From Proteobacteria bacterium UBA7447 (GTDB taxonomy: Bacteria; Pseudomonadota; Gammaproteobacteria; Arenicellales; UBA868), in the NCBI GenBank assembly GCA_002477475.1, contig DLPX01000031.1, forward strand, positions 18,838 through 33,894: a stretch of DNA of 15,057 nucleotides. Reading direction: 5' to 3'. Below, in pieces: positions 1 to 7,109 of this stretch. A program made the translations under genes and the position numbers. The notes beneath the pieces are model-generated. The model did no database searches. It was not told the DNA's origin and saw nothing but the letters and a program-made list of their open reading frames with translations. How positions within the stretch are numbered: the stretch's first letter is position 1; every line of letters begins with the position of its first letter.

Positions 1-873
1 GGCTAAGGCAAACAGTTGTCTCTGTATAGCAGTGGGCTTTGCGTCGCCACAGATAAATGAGCGGGAGAAGTCTGCGGCGTACCCCTCATAGCCAAGGGCA
101 TCGGTATCCAGACAGACCAGGTCTCCGCGCTGCATCACACGATCACTGCATTCCTTGAAATAGGGAAAAGTCTTCTCACCACTTTGGAAGAGACGGGTGC
201 CGACATAATGGCCTTCCTTTGCTATCAGGCCGTGGTGGTATTGTGCCCAAACTTCGGCTTCGGTTCGTCCGGGTTCAAGGTCTGCTTCAAGTTGAGCAAC
301 AGCTGTTTCAACCCGATGCATCGCCTCACGCATATAAGGGATCTCTGTCGGCAGTTTGCGCATTCTCGCTTGCTGCAGGACATTGTCCGCATCGGTGAGT
401 GAGAACCCTTGGCTGCGCAGGGCATCGATGGCGGTAAAAGGAAAGCGGTCAACCGCCAGCCGATCGATCGTCGGGTCAAAGGCATTTATCGCTGTAGAGA
501 TTTCTGCCGCGAACTGCATTGCGGCGGTCTGCGGATCTCCTCCTGAACTGATGAAACACAAACCCTGGGCTGGACGGATTTCGGTAATCGCAGCGCATTC
601 TTCGGCGAGATGAGCGCAGCCAGGGTACTCATAAAGTATGGTGGGGCCCTCACTCAGAATGAGCAGGTACCGCGCCGGCACCCGCATTGAGAAAAACATC
701 ATATTGCGTGCACCGGTAGCGTAAAAGATATTGATCGGGTCGACAATGAGCAATGCCGGAATCCCAAAGTGGGCCATCATTTCACGCAGATGCTGGTGGC
801 GCGCATCATAGAGGGCAGGGCGGCCTGTTTTGAGCCCGGCAGGATCAGGGCGGCTGGAGGCAGACTTCGTCAT
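1..873 (-). CDS. M24-family enzyme, DddP-like (C-terminus cut off by window edge)
   Basis: The first 291 codons of a creatinase/Xaa-Pro-peptidase-fold (M24) enzyme are visible. They comprise an N-terminal creatinase-like domain (about residues 20-150, with PINIFYATGARNM and PARYLL) and the start of the catalytic pita-bread domain. The metal-site segment holds D256-T-D258 and D268. This DTD spacing (2 then 10 residues) matches the D295/D297/D307 pattern of the DMSP lyase DddP better than the usual M24 pair spaced by 11. GTRLFQSG and FKECSDRV also resemble DddP, which cleaves dimethylsulfoniopropionate to DMS and acrylate. The His and Glu ligands lie outside the window. The ATG at 873 was chosen because GGA sits about 9 nt upstream. 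The frame stays open to a stop at 1000-1002, so a GTG start near 981 is possible. The gene is divergent from the hydroxylase gene across about 108 bp. Membership of the M24 family is sure; DMSP lyase activity is only a possibility, since DddP-like paralogues of unknown substrate exist. Confidence 0.85.
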   Translation of the reverse strand, partial: MTKSASSRPDPAGLKTGRPALYDARHQHLREMMAHFGIPALLIVDPINIFYATGARNMMFFSMRVPARYLLILSEGPTILYEYPGCAHLAEECAAITEIRPAQGLCFISSGGDPQTAAMQFAAEISTAINAFDPTIDRLAVDRFPFTAIDALRSQGFSLTDADNVLQQARMRKLPTEIPYMREAMHRVETAVAQLEADLEPGRTEAEVWAQYHHGLIAKEGHYVGTRLFQSGEKTFPYFKECSDRVMQRGDLVCLDTDALGYEGYAADFSRSFICGDAKPTAIQRQLFALA

Positions 874-981
874 AGAGCAGATTCCAAGGGTTGGGCGATA
901 GATCAGAGCAGACGGGGTGTGACCGGCGGTATTGAGGATGAAGATATCACGCGACCCAGCATTTTTGATGATAGAGCACAC

Positions 982-1651
982 ATGAATGACCTTAATCGGT
1001 TAGGGGATAAAGACACGGACTTGGTTGAGCGCTGCCTGGCAACTCCTCCTGAGACGGAATCAGTCGCGGGATTTGTGGCGGGAGATGGAATCCACCGACT
1101 CGAACTCAAGTTTGAACTCCAGCGGCTGCAACAAGCTCTTCAGACCTGCGTCAGCCGCGTGGGTTATCTTGGGGATGAATGGAAGGAGCATGGATTCGGG
1201 ATAATGCCACTGACGTGCCGACCGGGCCAGAGTGACCTCACGACAAACGACCTTTCGGGTCGCTATTGGATGCGAAAGGATGACCGCTACGTGGAGGAGG
1301 CCTGCGAAGAGTATGTTGATGAGTCGGCCTTCAGCGAGTTTGATCCGCGTTTTGCCGATACCTATTTCGAAGAAGTGCACCAGACATTGTCCGAGCGTTT
1401 TCCTATCGGGAGGATGCGTATCCTCTCCAAGGACACGTACAACTGCAACTCCTGGCACCGGGATCCAGAGCCTTGCCTTCATATCCCGATTATCAGCAAC
1501 CCAGGTTCACTTTTTATAGTGAATCACCACGTTACGCATCTGCCGGCCGACGGCTCTGTATACTTTACGGATACTCGCGGCGATCAACGGGGGTATGGAG
1601 CGACGCGTGCACCTTGTTGCGGCTCTGGCCCATCCTCCTGTGCAGGGGTAG
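982..1651 (+). pseudogene. Aspartyl/asparaginyl beta-hydroxylase-like 2OG-Fe(II) oxygenase, frameshifted
   Basis: From ATG 982 the frame encodes about 199 residues resembling the aspartyl/asparaginyl beta-hydroxylase family (cupin-like 2-oxoglutarate oxygenases). The best marks are the iron motif H159-R-D161 in NSWHRDPEP, then HIPIISNPG and LPADGSVYFTDT. After R199 (CGC, 1576-1578) this frame stops making sense: it goes on to a stop near 1701 with no family-like residues. The next frame from 1580 reads AINGGMERRVHLVAALAH and ends at TAG 1649-1651, which is the normal end of this family including the conserved 2OG-binding Arg. Between DTR and AING the family has a short x-H-T stretch carrying the second iron-binding His. 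Only one base remains there, so about 8-11 nt seem to be lost. The open frame extends upstream to 769, but that part lies opposite the M24 gene and shows no family sequence. No strong ribosome binding site is seen. The gene is either decayed or affected by an assembly error. Confidence 0.72.
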
Positions 1652-1663
1652 CGGATAACGGCC

Positions 1664-1843
1664 ATGAAAACAGCCAAGCCTCATCAGACCAAACAGTCTG
1701 ATGGCGATCGACTGGTTGACTCTGACATTGTCGGGGAAGGGTGGACGCCGGTCGAGCCTGGGGCAGACAATCCTCTCTGGGTGTGTGTGACTACTGAAGA
1801 CGGCTTTCAGGCCTGGAGCAGTCCGATTTACGCCTTTCGGTAA
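1664..1843 (+). CDS. Small hypothetical protein, 59 aa
   Basis: An ATG at 1664 opens 59 codons ending in TAA. It sits 12 bp after the restored stop of the hydroxylase gene and on the same strand, so it could be co-transcribed. The first 20 residues are polar (MKTAKPHQTK). The rest contains GWTPVEPG, NPLWVCVTTEDGFQAW and ends SSPIYAFR. The ending resembles, from memory, the last beta-strands of PHP/CehA-type metallohydrolases, which often finish with a WSSPIW- or WSSPIY-like string. This could be a decayed tail of such a gene rather than a free-standing protein. No convincing Shine-Dalgarno sequence is present, no signal peptide or membrane segment is visible, and the function is unknown. A convergent gene ends only 38 bp away. 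Confidence 0.4.
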   Translation: MKTAKPHQTKQSDGDRLVDSDIVGEGWTPVEPGADNPLWVCVTTEDGFQAWSSPIYAFR

Positions 1844-1881
1844 CGGTTATTGCCGATGCCCGCGTTGGATTGCGCTCGCGG

Positions 1882-3045
1882 CTAATGGATGACAGGAATC
1901 TCCGGCGGGGCCCGACGGGTCAGATACTCAGCACCGGATTCAGTGATGACGATATTCTCCTCGTGGACTAGTTGACGGCCTGGCGCAAAGGTCATGCCGG
2001 GTTCAAGCGTCATGACTACACCGGGCTCAAGGATATTCTGATCGTCCGGATGTACTGAGGGCCACTCGGTCAGCAGCATGCCCAGTCCATGACCCATTCT
2101 GCCGATACTGTTGCCCAGTGAGCCGAATTCCTCCATTACCCTAGACATGGCCGACCAGACGTCACACATCCGGGCACCCGGCCGCGCAGCCTCAAAGCCG
2201 GCATCCAGCGCCTGATGCACAGCCGTGTTGGCCCGCCGTGCGTCATCTGCAACATGACCGAATCCGAAATTACGGTCGAAGTCACAGAAATAACCGTCAA
2301 AGACGGTCCCGGTATCAATAATCAGGATGTCACCCGACTGCAGTTGACGCTGGGTGGGACCCATGATGATGCTGTCATATCCCCCAGTCCCCGATCCAGC
2401 GACCATGAAGGGCGTGCTGTCGGCGCCCCGTTCCAAAAGATCAATTCGCATGCGACGGGTAATGTCGATCTCCGAATCGCCAATACGCGAGTGAGTCGGC
2501 AAGGCTTCGAAGGCGTCAGAGGTAATCTGGCAGGCCCGCCGAATCTTCTCAATCTCGGCAGGGGATTTGACAAAGCGTTGGCGCAGTAACATCTCGGCAC
2601 AGTCCACTACCTCATGAGGGATGGCATCGGCCAGTTTTTTGGCATCGCCCGCGGGCATCCGCAATAGGCTTTCAGGGCCAAGCGGCATTCCAAGGCGACC
2701 GTGACACGTCGGCAGGCTGCTGATGGTGCTTGCCAGCGCGGAGATGCCGTCATCGGCAGGGCGGGGTGAAGGCCAGGTATGGATGTCATCTATCCAGGTG
2801 GCGGCCATCCCGGATTCGCCGATCGTAGGAATCACGGCAATAGGTTTACCCTCTGCCGGTACGACCACGAACCAGGGGCGTGTAGGGCTTTCAAAGAACT
2901 GCGAGTGAAATCCGGTGAAGTAACGGATCTCTGCTTCAGTGGTGACCAATACGGCATCCAGCCTCGCATCATGCATGAGGCTCTGGACGGTCGCGGTTCG
3001 CTGCTCAAACTCTGCTGGCGAAAACCCCCGCTCGATCTTGTTCAT
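1882..3045 (-). CDS. M24-family metallopeptidase / amidohydrolase (Xaa-Pro peptidase or DoeA-like)
   Basis: This 387-residue protein is a complete creatinase-fold M24 enzyme and probably cytoplasmic. Residues about 1-155 form the creatinase_N domain (YFTGF, SPTRPWFVVVP, GKPIAVIP). Residues about 165-387 form the catalytic domain with all five dinuclear-metal ligands: D244 in IIDTG, D255 in CDFDR, H319 in MGHGLG, E348 in TLEPGM and E363 in HEENIVIT. The family cleaves Xaa-Pro bonds, creatine or the ectoine ring; this sequence alone does not say which. The ATG at 3045 has AAGGCGG just upstream and lies 11 bp after the ammonia-lyase stop, so it is the last gene of the long operon. In that setting it probably releases the amino acid used by the lyase from an imported peptide or amide. 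Ectoine hydrolase (DoeA/EutD) is the main alternative, but no DoeB-, DoeC- or DoeD-type partner is nearby. Confidence 0.93.
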   Translation of the reverse strand: MNKIERGFSPAEFEQRTATVQSLMHDARLDAVLVTTEAEIRYFTGFHSQFFESPTRPWFVVVPAEGKPIAVIPTIGESGMAATWIDDIHTWPSPRPADDGISALASTISSLPTCHGRLGMPLGPESLLRMPAGDAKKLADAIPHEVVDCAEMLLRQRFVKSPAEIEKIRRACQITSDAFEALPTHSRIGDSEIDITRRMRIDLLERGADSTPFMVAGSGTGGYDSIIMGPTQRQLQSGDILIIDTGTVFDGYFCDFDRNFGFGHVADDARRANTAVHQALDAGFEAARPGARMCDVWSAMSRVMEEFGSLGNSIGRMGHGLGMLLTEWPSVHPDDQNILEPGVVMTLEPGMTFAPGRQLVHEENIVITESGAEYLTRRAPPEIPVIH

Positions 3046-3056
3046 GACTAACCGCC

Positions 3057-4280
3057 TTAAGCCGCGATCTTTTCTGCGCTCGTGCCTACAAGCGCTTCAA
3101 AGACTTCTGGATCGGTGGCGCCTTCAGTGCCAAACACCAATACGCGGCTCTTCGCATCGAGATTCATCTCCTGTGCGAGCGGCTCGTTCTGCATGGCGCC
3201 TATCAAACCCGCTAAACCGGCAATCGCTGATTCGCCGGCGACGACAGGAGAGTCTCCGCATACGCCCGCCGCAAGCATTTGCATCAGTGGCGCAACGGGT
3301 GCATCGGAGATCGTCATGAAGTGACGAGCGCCGGGATGGAGAATCTGCCATCCCAGCAACGAGACTTCCCCGCAGGACAGGCCAGCCATCAGGCTTTCAT
3401 CTACAATATTCACAAGTTGCGGGGTACCTGCGCGTGCGCTTTCATATAAGCAGGCTGCGGGTACTGGCTCAACGACGGTTAAGTGCGGCATTCGGTCGCC
3501 ATAGTGATGCCACAGATCAGCGCCGACTGCTCCGGCAAGACCGCCGCATCCGCCCTGGATAAACACATGGGTGGGGATAACGCCTTCCGGCAATTGATCC
3601 ATGGCTTCGGTAGTCATCAGGGTATAGCCGGCCATCACATCCCGGGGGATCTCCATATACCCGGGATATGAGGTGTCCGAAACGATGTGCCAGCCATTGG
3701 CCTTTGCGTCTTGGTCCGCCTGACGGACGGAGTTGTCATAGTTGCCGGGCACGCGTACCACCTTTGCGCCGAAGGCTTCCACGGCTTCCTGTCTTCCCTG
3801 GCTGACATTCTCATGCATGTAGATCATGCACTCACAGCCAAAGCGCTGAGCACCCCACGCCACGGAGCGGCCGTGATTTCCATCCGTGGCGGTGACCACC
3901 GTAATGTTTTTTACCCTGTCGGCAAAATGTTGGGTATTGATATCTTCAAGACTGACTTCGGTATCCGGTATTTCGGCATCAAGCGTTTGACGCAGAACAT
4001 GCTGGACCGCATACGCGCCACCCAGCGCCTTGAAGCTGCCGAGGCCAAAACGGGTGCTTTCATCTTTGTAATAGAGAGCGCTAACACCGACCTCGTCCGC
4101 AAGACCCGTCAGCGAACGCAAAGCAGTGGGTGTATAGCCTGACCATTGCGAGATGGTGTTGCGGGCAAGGCCACAGCGCGCAACGTCTAAAACTGCGTTG
4201 ACACTATCGGGGCAGGCGGAGTCCACCAATGCTGTAGCATTCTGATGTGATTGAGGGATGGAAATTTCAGGTAACAACAT
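3057..4280 (-). CDS. 2,3-diaminopropionate ammonia-lyase (PLP-dependent)
   Basis: This 407-residue fold-type II PLP enzyme matches diaminopropionate ammonia-lyase (E. coli YgeX, about 398 aa). That enzyme converts D- or L-2,3-diaminopropionate to pyruvate and two ammonia via aminoacrylate. The PLP lysine is K84 in RFGLGSFKALGGAYAV, a hallmark of this family. D133 in ATDGNHGR and D202 in SDTSYPGY correspond to the two catalytic aspartates of the E. coli enzyme. The phosphate loop is GGCGGLAG (243-250). The ATG at 4280 has GGAG 8 nt upstream. The gene lies 29 bp after the amidotransferase-like gene and 11 bp before the M24 gene. Because the reaction passes through an enamine/imine, the RidA gene in the same operon fits. 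A threonine-dehydratase-like or EutB role is less likely, given the length and the KALGGAYAV motif. Substrate preference is not proved by sequence. Confidence 0.92.
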   Translation of the reverse strand: MLLPEISIPQSHQNATALVDSACPDSVNAVLDVARCGLARNTISQWSGYTPTALRSLTGLADEVGVSALYYKDESTRFGLGSFKALGGAYAVQHVLRQTLDAEIPDTEVSLEDINTQHFADRVKNITVVTATDGNHGRSVAWGAQRFGCECMIYMHENVSQGRQEAVEAFGAKVVRVPGNYDNSVRQADQDAKANGWHIVSDTSYPGYMEIPRDVMAGYTLMTTEAMDQLPEGVIPTHVFIQGGCGGLAGAVGADLWHHYGDRMPHLTVVEPVPAACLYESARAGTPQLVNIVDESLMAGLSCGEVSLLGWQILHPGARHFMTISDAPVAPLMQMLAAGVCGDSPVVAGESAIAGLAGLIGAMQNEPLAQEMNLDAKSRVLVFGTEGATDPEVFEALVGTSAEKIAA

Positions 4281-4309
4281 GATAGCTGCTCCAGCGGGAT
4301 AGTGAATAT

Positions 4310-5020
4310 TCAGTGCGCATTATCTGTTCGCGATGTAAAAAAATCTCCGAGCAACTGCTCGAACCAGTGCTTGACATTTTTGAGGTGGTGGGCGGCCAGC
4401 CGGTCTTGTTCTTCTCTCGCCTGAACTCCGGGCTCTTGCCAGGGAGCGGCGTCCAGCGCCTGCCACCGCCGCAGTATTGCGAGTGTACATTCCGGGTGAA
4501 ACTGTGTGCCAAGTAGGTTGTCTCCATAACAGAAAGCCTGATTTGGGAAGATATCCCCAGCCGCCAGCAGTTCTGCACCTGCCGGGACCTCAAATCCTCT
4601 GCTGTGAAATTGCACTGCAAAAAAGTCTTCCGGTACAAACGGTGTTTGCTGATCCACCGCCTTGATTGGGTAAAGCCCGAATTCCTGCGCCCCTTTGTCA
4701 TGCGGTGCAACTGGGCCACCGAGGACGTGGGCAAGAAGCTGGGCGCCAAGACACAGGCCCAGGGCAGGAATATCTTTCGCAAGGCACTGTTCGATCCACT
4801 GAGCTTCGTCGCGCAGATGGGGATATTGATCCATCTCGTCAACGTTGGCAGCACCTCCCGTGATGACTATCCCGGCGGTATCTTCCTCAACATCCGGCAG
4901 CCTTTGTCCGGTAAACGGCCGGAAGTATTCAACGGTAAATCCCAGTTTGGGGAGAAACGTTGAGGCCAGGTCGTCACGAGGTTCATCGTGGTGCTCGACC
5001 AGGAGTATTTTTCGAGCCAT
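4310..5020 (-). CDS. Class I glutamine amidotransferase-like protein
   Basis: This 236-residue protein has the class I glutamine amidotransferase fold (GMP-synthase-like, alpha/beta flavodoxin type). The nucleophile is C90 in GLCLGAQ, the other triad members are H175 and E177 in QFHPE, and the oxyanion-strand motif is ITGGAANV (53-60). The triad is complete, so it should hydrolyse a glutamine or gamma-glutamyl amide. No synthetase domain is fused and no obvious acceptor partner is adjacent. It may be a free-standing hydrolase of a gamma-glutamyl or related compound, as in PuuD-like groups, although the motif details are nearer to GuaA-like GATases. The ATG at 5020 has no good Shine-Dalgarno, but it follows the racemase-like gene by 23 bp, so coupling is likely. 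Its role in the pathway is unknown. The + strand ORFs across this gene are shadows. Confidence 0.88.
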   Translation of the reverse strand: MARKILLVEHHDEPRDDLASTFLPKLGFTVEYFRPFTGQRLPDVEEDTAGIVITGGAANVDEMDQYPHLRDEAQWIEQCLAKDIPALGLCLGAQLLAHVLGGPVAPHDKGAQEFGLYPIKAVDQQTPFVPEDFFAVQFHSRGFEVPAGAELLAAGDIFPNQAFCYGDNLLGTQFHPECTLAILRRWQALDAAPWQEPGVQAREEQDRLAAHHLKNVKHWFEQLLGDFFTSRTDNAH

Positions 5021-5043
5021 TAAGGACTTTTTGATAACTGTGA

Positions 5044-5835
5044 TCAGGCGGGCAGACGGAACAGTTCTCCGAAGCCATCAATGGTTTCATTGATGGCTGC
5101 CAGTCTCAGACTGTGCCAGATCAGAGCGTGATTCGATGAAGTGACGGGTTTCCCCAGTACGGCCTCGATATCGGCGACACAATGTGCAAGTCTCAAACTG
5201 GTGCAGGAGACGAATACCCCGTCAACCGAGTCATGGTTTCCGATCTGGAGCGCCGCATCGCGCATACTGTCGGCAGAGATTCGCGCAACGGTATTGTCGT
5301 TATCCTGATTGAATGAGCCGAACACCGGCACTTCGAAACCTTTCGATTCGATATAGCTGCGGATGAATTGATTCACTTCGTCTGAATAGGGCGTGAGCAC
5401 CCCGATACGCTTGCAGCCGGTCGCCCGGAATGCAGCAAATGCCGCCGTGATGGGTGTTGTGGCTTTCGCTTCCGGGCGGGCGGTATGAATTAATTCGAAT
5501 ACCCGCTCCTCACCGATGATCATGGAGGCCGAGGTGCAGCCATAGGCAACGACGTCCAGTGGGATGCCGGGGAGAATCACATCTGTTCTGTCGGTAATGT
5601 GCGGTTCCATCGCCCGCAGGTTTTCAGGGGTAATCGTCGGCGAATTCGGAATCCGCGATTGGTAGATGGCCACCCCCGGCATGTTCACCACGAGTTTGAA
5701 TTCGTGCTCCACGCTGTGATCGGTCGCAAGCACCACCAGGCCAATACGGGCCCTTGCAGCGATGCCGTCATCCACCGTGAAGGGAATATTCTTGAGATTG
5801 ATGAAATCCTGCGCAGTGTCCGGTTGCATTGCCAT
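5044..5835 (-). CDS. Asp/Glu racemase / maleate isomerase superfamily protein (EutA-like)
   Basis: This 263-residue protein belongs to the Asp/Glu/hydantoin racemase superfamily, in the group with maleate cis-trans isomerase, arylmalonate decarboxylase and the ectoine-utilisation protein EutA. Both active-site cysteines are present, C100 in VAYGCTSAS and C211 in VSCTSLR. This favours a two-base racemase or isomerase over the one-cysteine decarboxylases. IGVLTPYSDEVN (144-155) is the usual second-domain strand. Its ATG shares the A of the preceding gene's stop (TAATG), with GAGG 8 nt upstream, so it is translationally coupled to the D-amino-acid dehydrogenase. In this operon it may convert between enantiomers, or isomerise an unsaturated acid produced downstream. 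The exact substrate cannot be read from sequence. The EutA resemblance is notable because eut operons also carry an M24 enzyme and a PLP lyase. Confidence 0.87.
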   Translation of the reverse strand: MAMQPDTAQDFINLKNIPFTVDDGIAARARIGLVVLATDHSVEHEFKLVVNMPGVAIYQSRIPNSPTITPENLRAMEPHITDRTDVILPGIPLDVVAYGCTSASMIIGEERVFELIHTARPEAKATTPITAAFAAFRATGCKRIGVLTPYSDEVNQFIRSYIESKGFEVPVFGSFNQDNDNTVARISADSMRDAALQIGNHDSVDGVFVSCTSLRLAHCVADIEAVLGKPVTSSNHALIWHSLRLAAINETIDGFGELFRLPA

Positions 5836-7094
5836 TAATGTTGCCTCGTTGATGCCGGGTCCATCCCGTCCAGAGGGATCTCCGGTGGTTGACCGGCGAT
5901 CAGGTCAGCCAGAATTCGGGCGGATCCACAGGACATGGTCCAGCCCATGTGTCCGTGCCCGGTATTCAGCCAGAGATTGGACCAGCGGGTTCCGCCAATC
6001 AGGGGCAGGCCGGTCGGCGTCATCGGCCTTAATCCCGCCCAGTAATCCGGTTTATCAAAATTCGCAGCTCGGGGCATGAGGTCTCGCGTCTTTCCCAGCA
6101 TCACCCGGAAGTCACTTGGCTTATGACGAGTACTATAACTCCCGATTTCTGCCGTGGCTGTGATGCGCAGACGATTTCCCATCGGACAGTAGGCCAGCAG
6201 ATTGTCTTCATCTACGCCCCCATAGCGGGGAAGCAGATGTGCATTATCGGCGGGCACAGTGACGGAATAACCTTTGACCGGATAGATCGGCAGGGAAAAC
6301 CCCAACTGGCGCGACAATATGGGACTGAATACGCCCAAGGCCACCACAAAAAGGTCTCCCTCGATTTCACCCCGGGAGGTGGTGGCCGCGCTAATCCGGT
6401 CTTGGGTTTTTGAAAAGCCGGTGATTTCAGTCTGCATATGAATCGCGGCGCCCCGTTCGGTGCAGCGCGTCGCCAGGGCATCAGTAAAGGCTCGCGCATC
6501 GCCGCTTTCATCTGTCGGGACGAAAAGGGCCCCGGCAATTTCATCCCGGGCATCCGCCAGACCCGGATCCCGCGCAATGACCTGGTCTCTATCGAGGGCC
6601 TCAATCTTGATTCCGGCGCTCGAGAGGATTTCACTCTTGATGGCCGCCGCTTCAAAAGACTGGCTGGAGCGATAGAAGTAGATCAGGCCGCCGGTATTGC
6701 GGTCGTAGTGAAAACCGGTTTCTTGTGCAACCGTGTGCAGTCGCGACTGTGAGTACTGGCACAAACGGGTCTTGCGTAGCGTATTGGTACGAGCGTTGTC
6801 AGCGGTGCATTGGCCGAGAAACTGCGCCAGCCAGCGCCATTGTCTGGGATTGACGCTGGGCCTGTAGCGGATGGCCTGATCGTTGCGCCAAAGTGAGCGC
6901 AGCATGATGCGTGGGACGCTGGGTGATGCCCATGCAAAAGCGTGACCGGGCGCGATAAGTCCCGCGTTGGCACGGGACGTGAAATCGGCAGGCGCCGTTG
7001 CACGATCGAGGACAGTTACCTCGTGACCGTCACGAAGGCACTCCCAGGCGCTGGTGATCCCGGCGAGGCCCGCCCCCAGAATCACAATGCGCAT
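5835..7094 (-). CDS. dadA: D-amino-acid dehydrogenase (DadA-like FAD oxidoreductase)
   Basis: This 419-residue flavoprotein of the DAO/DadA family compares with 432 aa for E. coli DadA. It oxidises D-amino acids to 2-imino acids, which hydrolyse to oxo acids and ammonia, passing electrons to the respiratory chain at the inner membrane. The FAD Rossmann motif is GAGLAG at residues 7-12 near the N-terminus, followed by the family string ANAGLIAPGHAFAWASP. The C-terminal FAD-contact region reads GLRPMTPTGLPLIG and TGHGHMGWTMSCGSAR, as in DadA. The ATG at 7094 lies 15 bp after the RidA gene. Only a weak AAGG is found about 13 nt upstream, so coupling to RidA translation is possible. The stop overlaps the next start by one base. 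Pairing with RidA makes sense because the imino acid product is a RidA substrate. Other FAD-dependent deaminating oxidases cannot be excluded, and the gene symbol is by family resemblance. Confidence 0.88.
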   Translation of the reverse strand: MRIVILGAGLAGITSAWECLRDGHEVTVLDRATAPADFTSRANAGLIAPGHAFAWASPSVPRIMLRSLWRNDQAIRYRPSVNPRQWRWLAQFLGQCTADNARTNTLRKTRLCQYSQSRLHTVAQETGFHYDRNTGGLIYFYRSSQSFEAAAIKSEILSSAGIKIEALDRDQVIARDPGLADARDEIAGALFVPTDESGDARAFTDALATRCTERGAAIHMQTEITGFSKTQDRISAATTSRGEIEGDLFVVALGVFSPILSRQLGFSLPIYPVKGYSVTVPADNAHLLPRYGGVDEDNLLAYCPMGNRLRITATAEIGSYSTRHKPSDFRVMLGKTRDLMPRAANFDKPDYWAGLRPMTPTGLPLIGGTRWSNLWLNTGHGHMGWTMSCGSARILADLIAGQPPEIPLDGMDPASTRQH

Positions 7095-7109
7095 GGCTAG
7101 CGGGGCGCC

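Noticed and set aside
769..981. Upstream extension of the + strand hydroxylase frame back to an ATG at 769
   Set aside because: It lies opposite the clearly coding M24 gene start region and its translation shows no family-like sequence; ATG 982 gives a normal-length protein.
874..981. Divergent promoter region between the M24 gene and the hydroxylase gene
   Set aside because: A promoter must be somewhere here, but no hexamer pair with acceptable match and spacing could be picked on either strand.
1060..1482. A 140-codon - strand ORF opposite the hydroxylase gene
   Set aside because: It is a shadow frame; the + strand frame contains the HxD motif and other family strings, while this one shows no recognisable domain.
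1844..1881. Possible terminator between the convergent small ORF and M24 gene
   Set aside because: Only a 5-bp CCGCG/CGCGG pairing can be drawn, with no T-run on either strand, so it cannot be supported.
3057..4280. Annotation as threonine dehydratase or EutB
   Set aside because: The length, the RFGLGSFKALGGAYAV lysine motif and the two aspartates fit diaminopropionate ammonia-lyase better.
4267..4854. A 195-codon - strand ORF in another frame over the amidotransferase-like gene
   Set aside because: It is a shadow; the 4310-5020 frame carries the complete Cys-His-Glu triad, and the other frame has a basic, low-structure composition.
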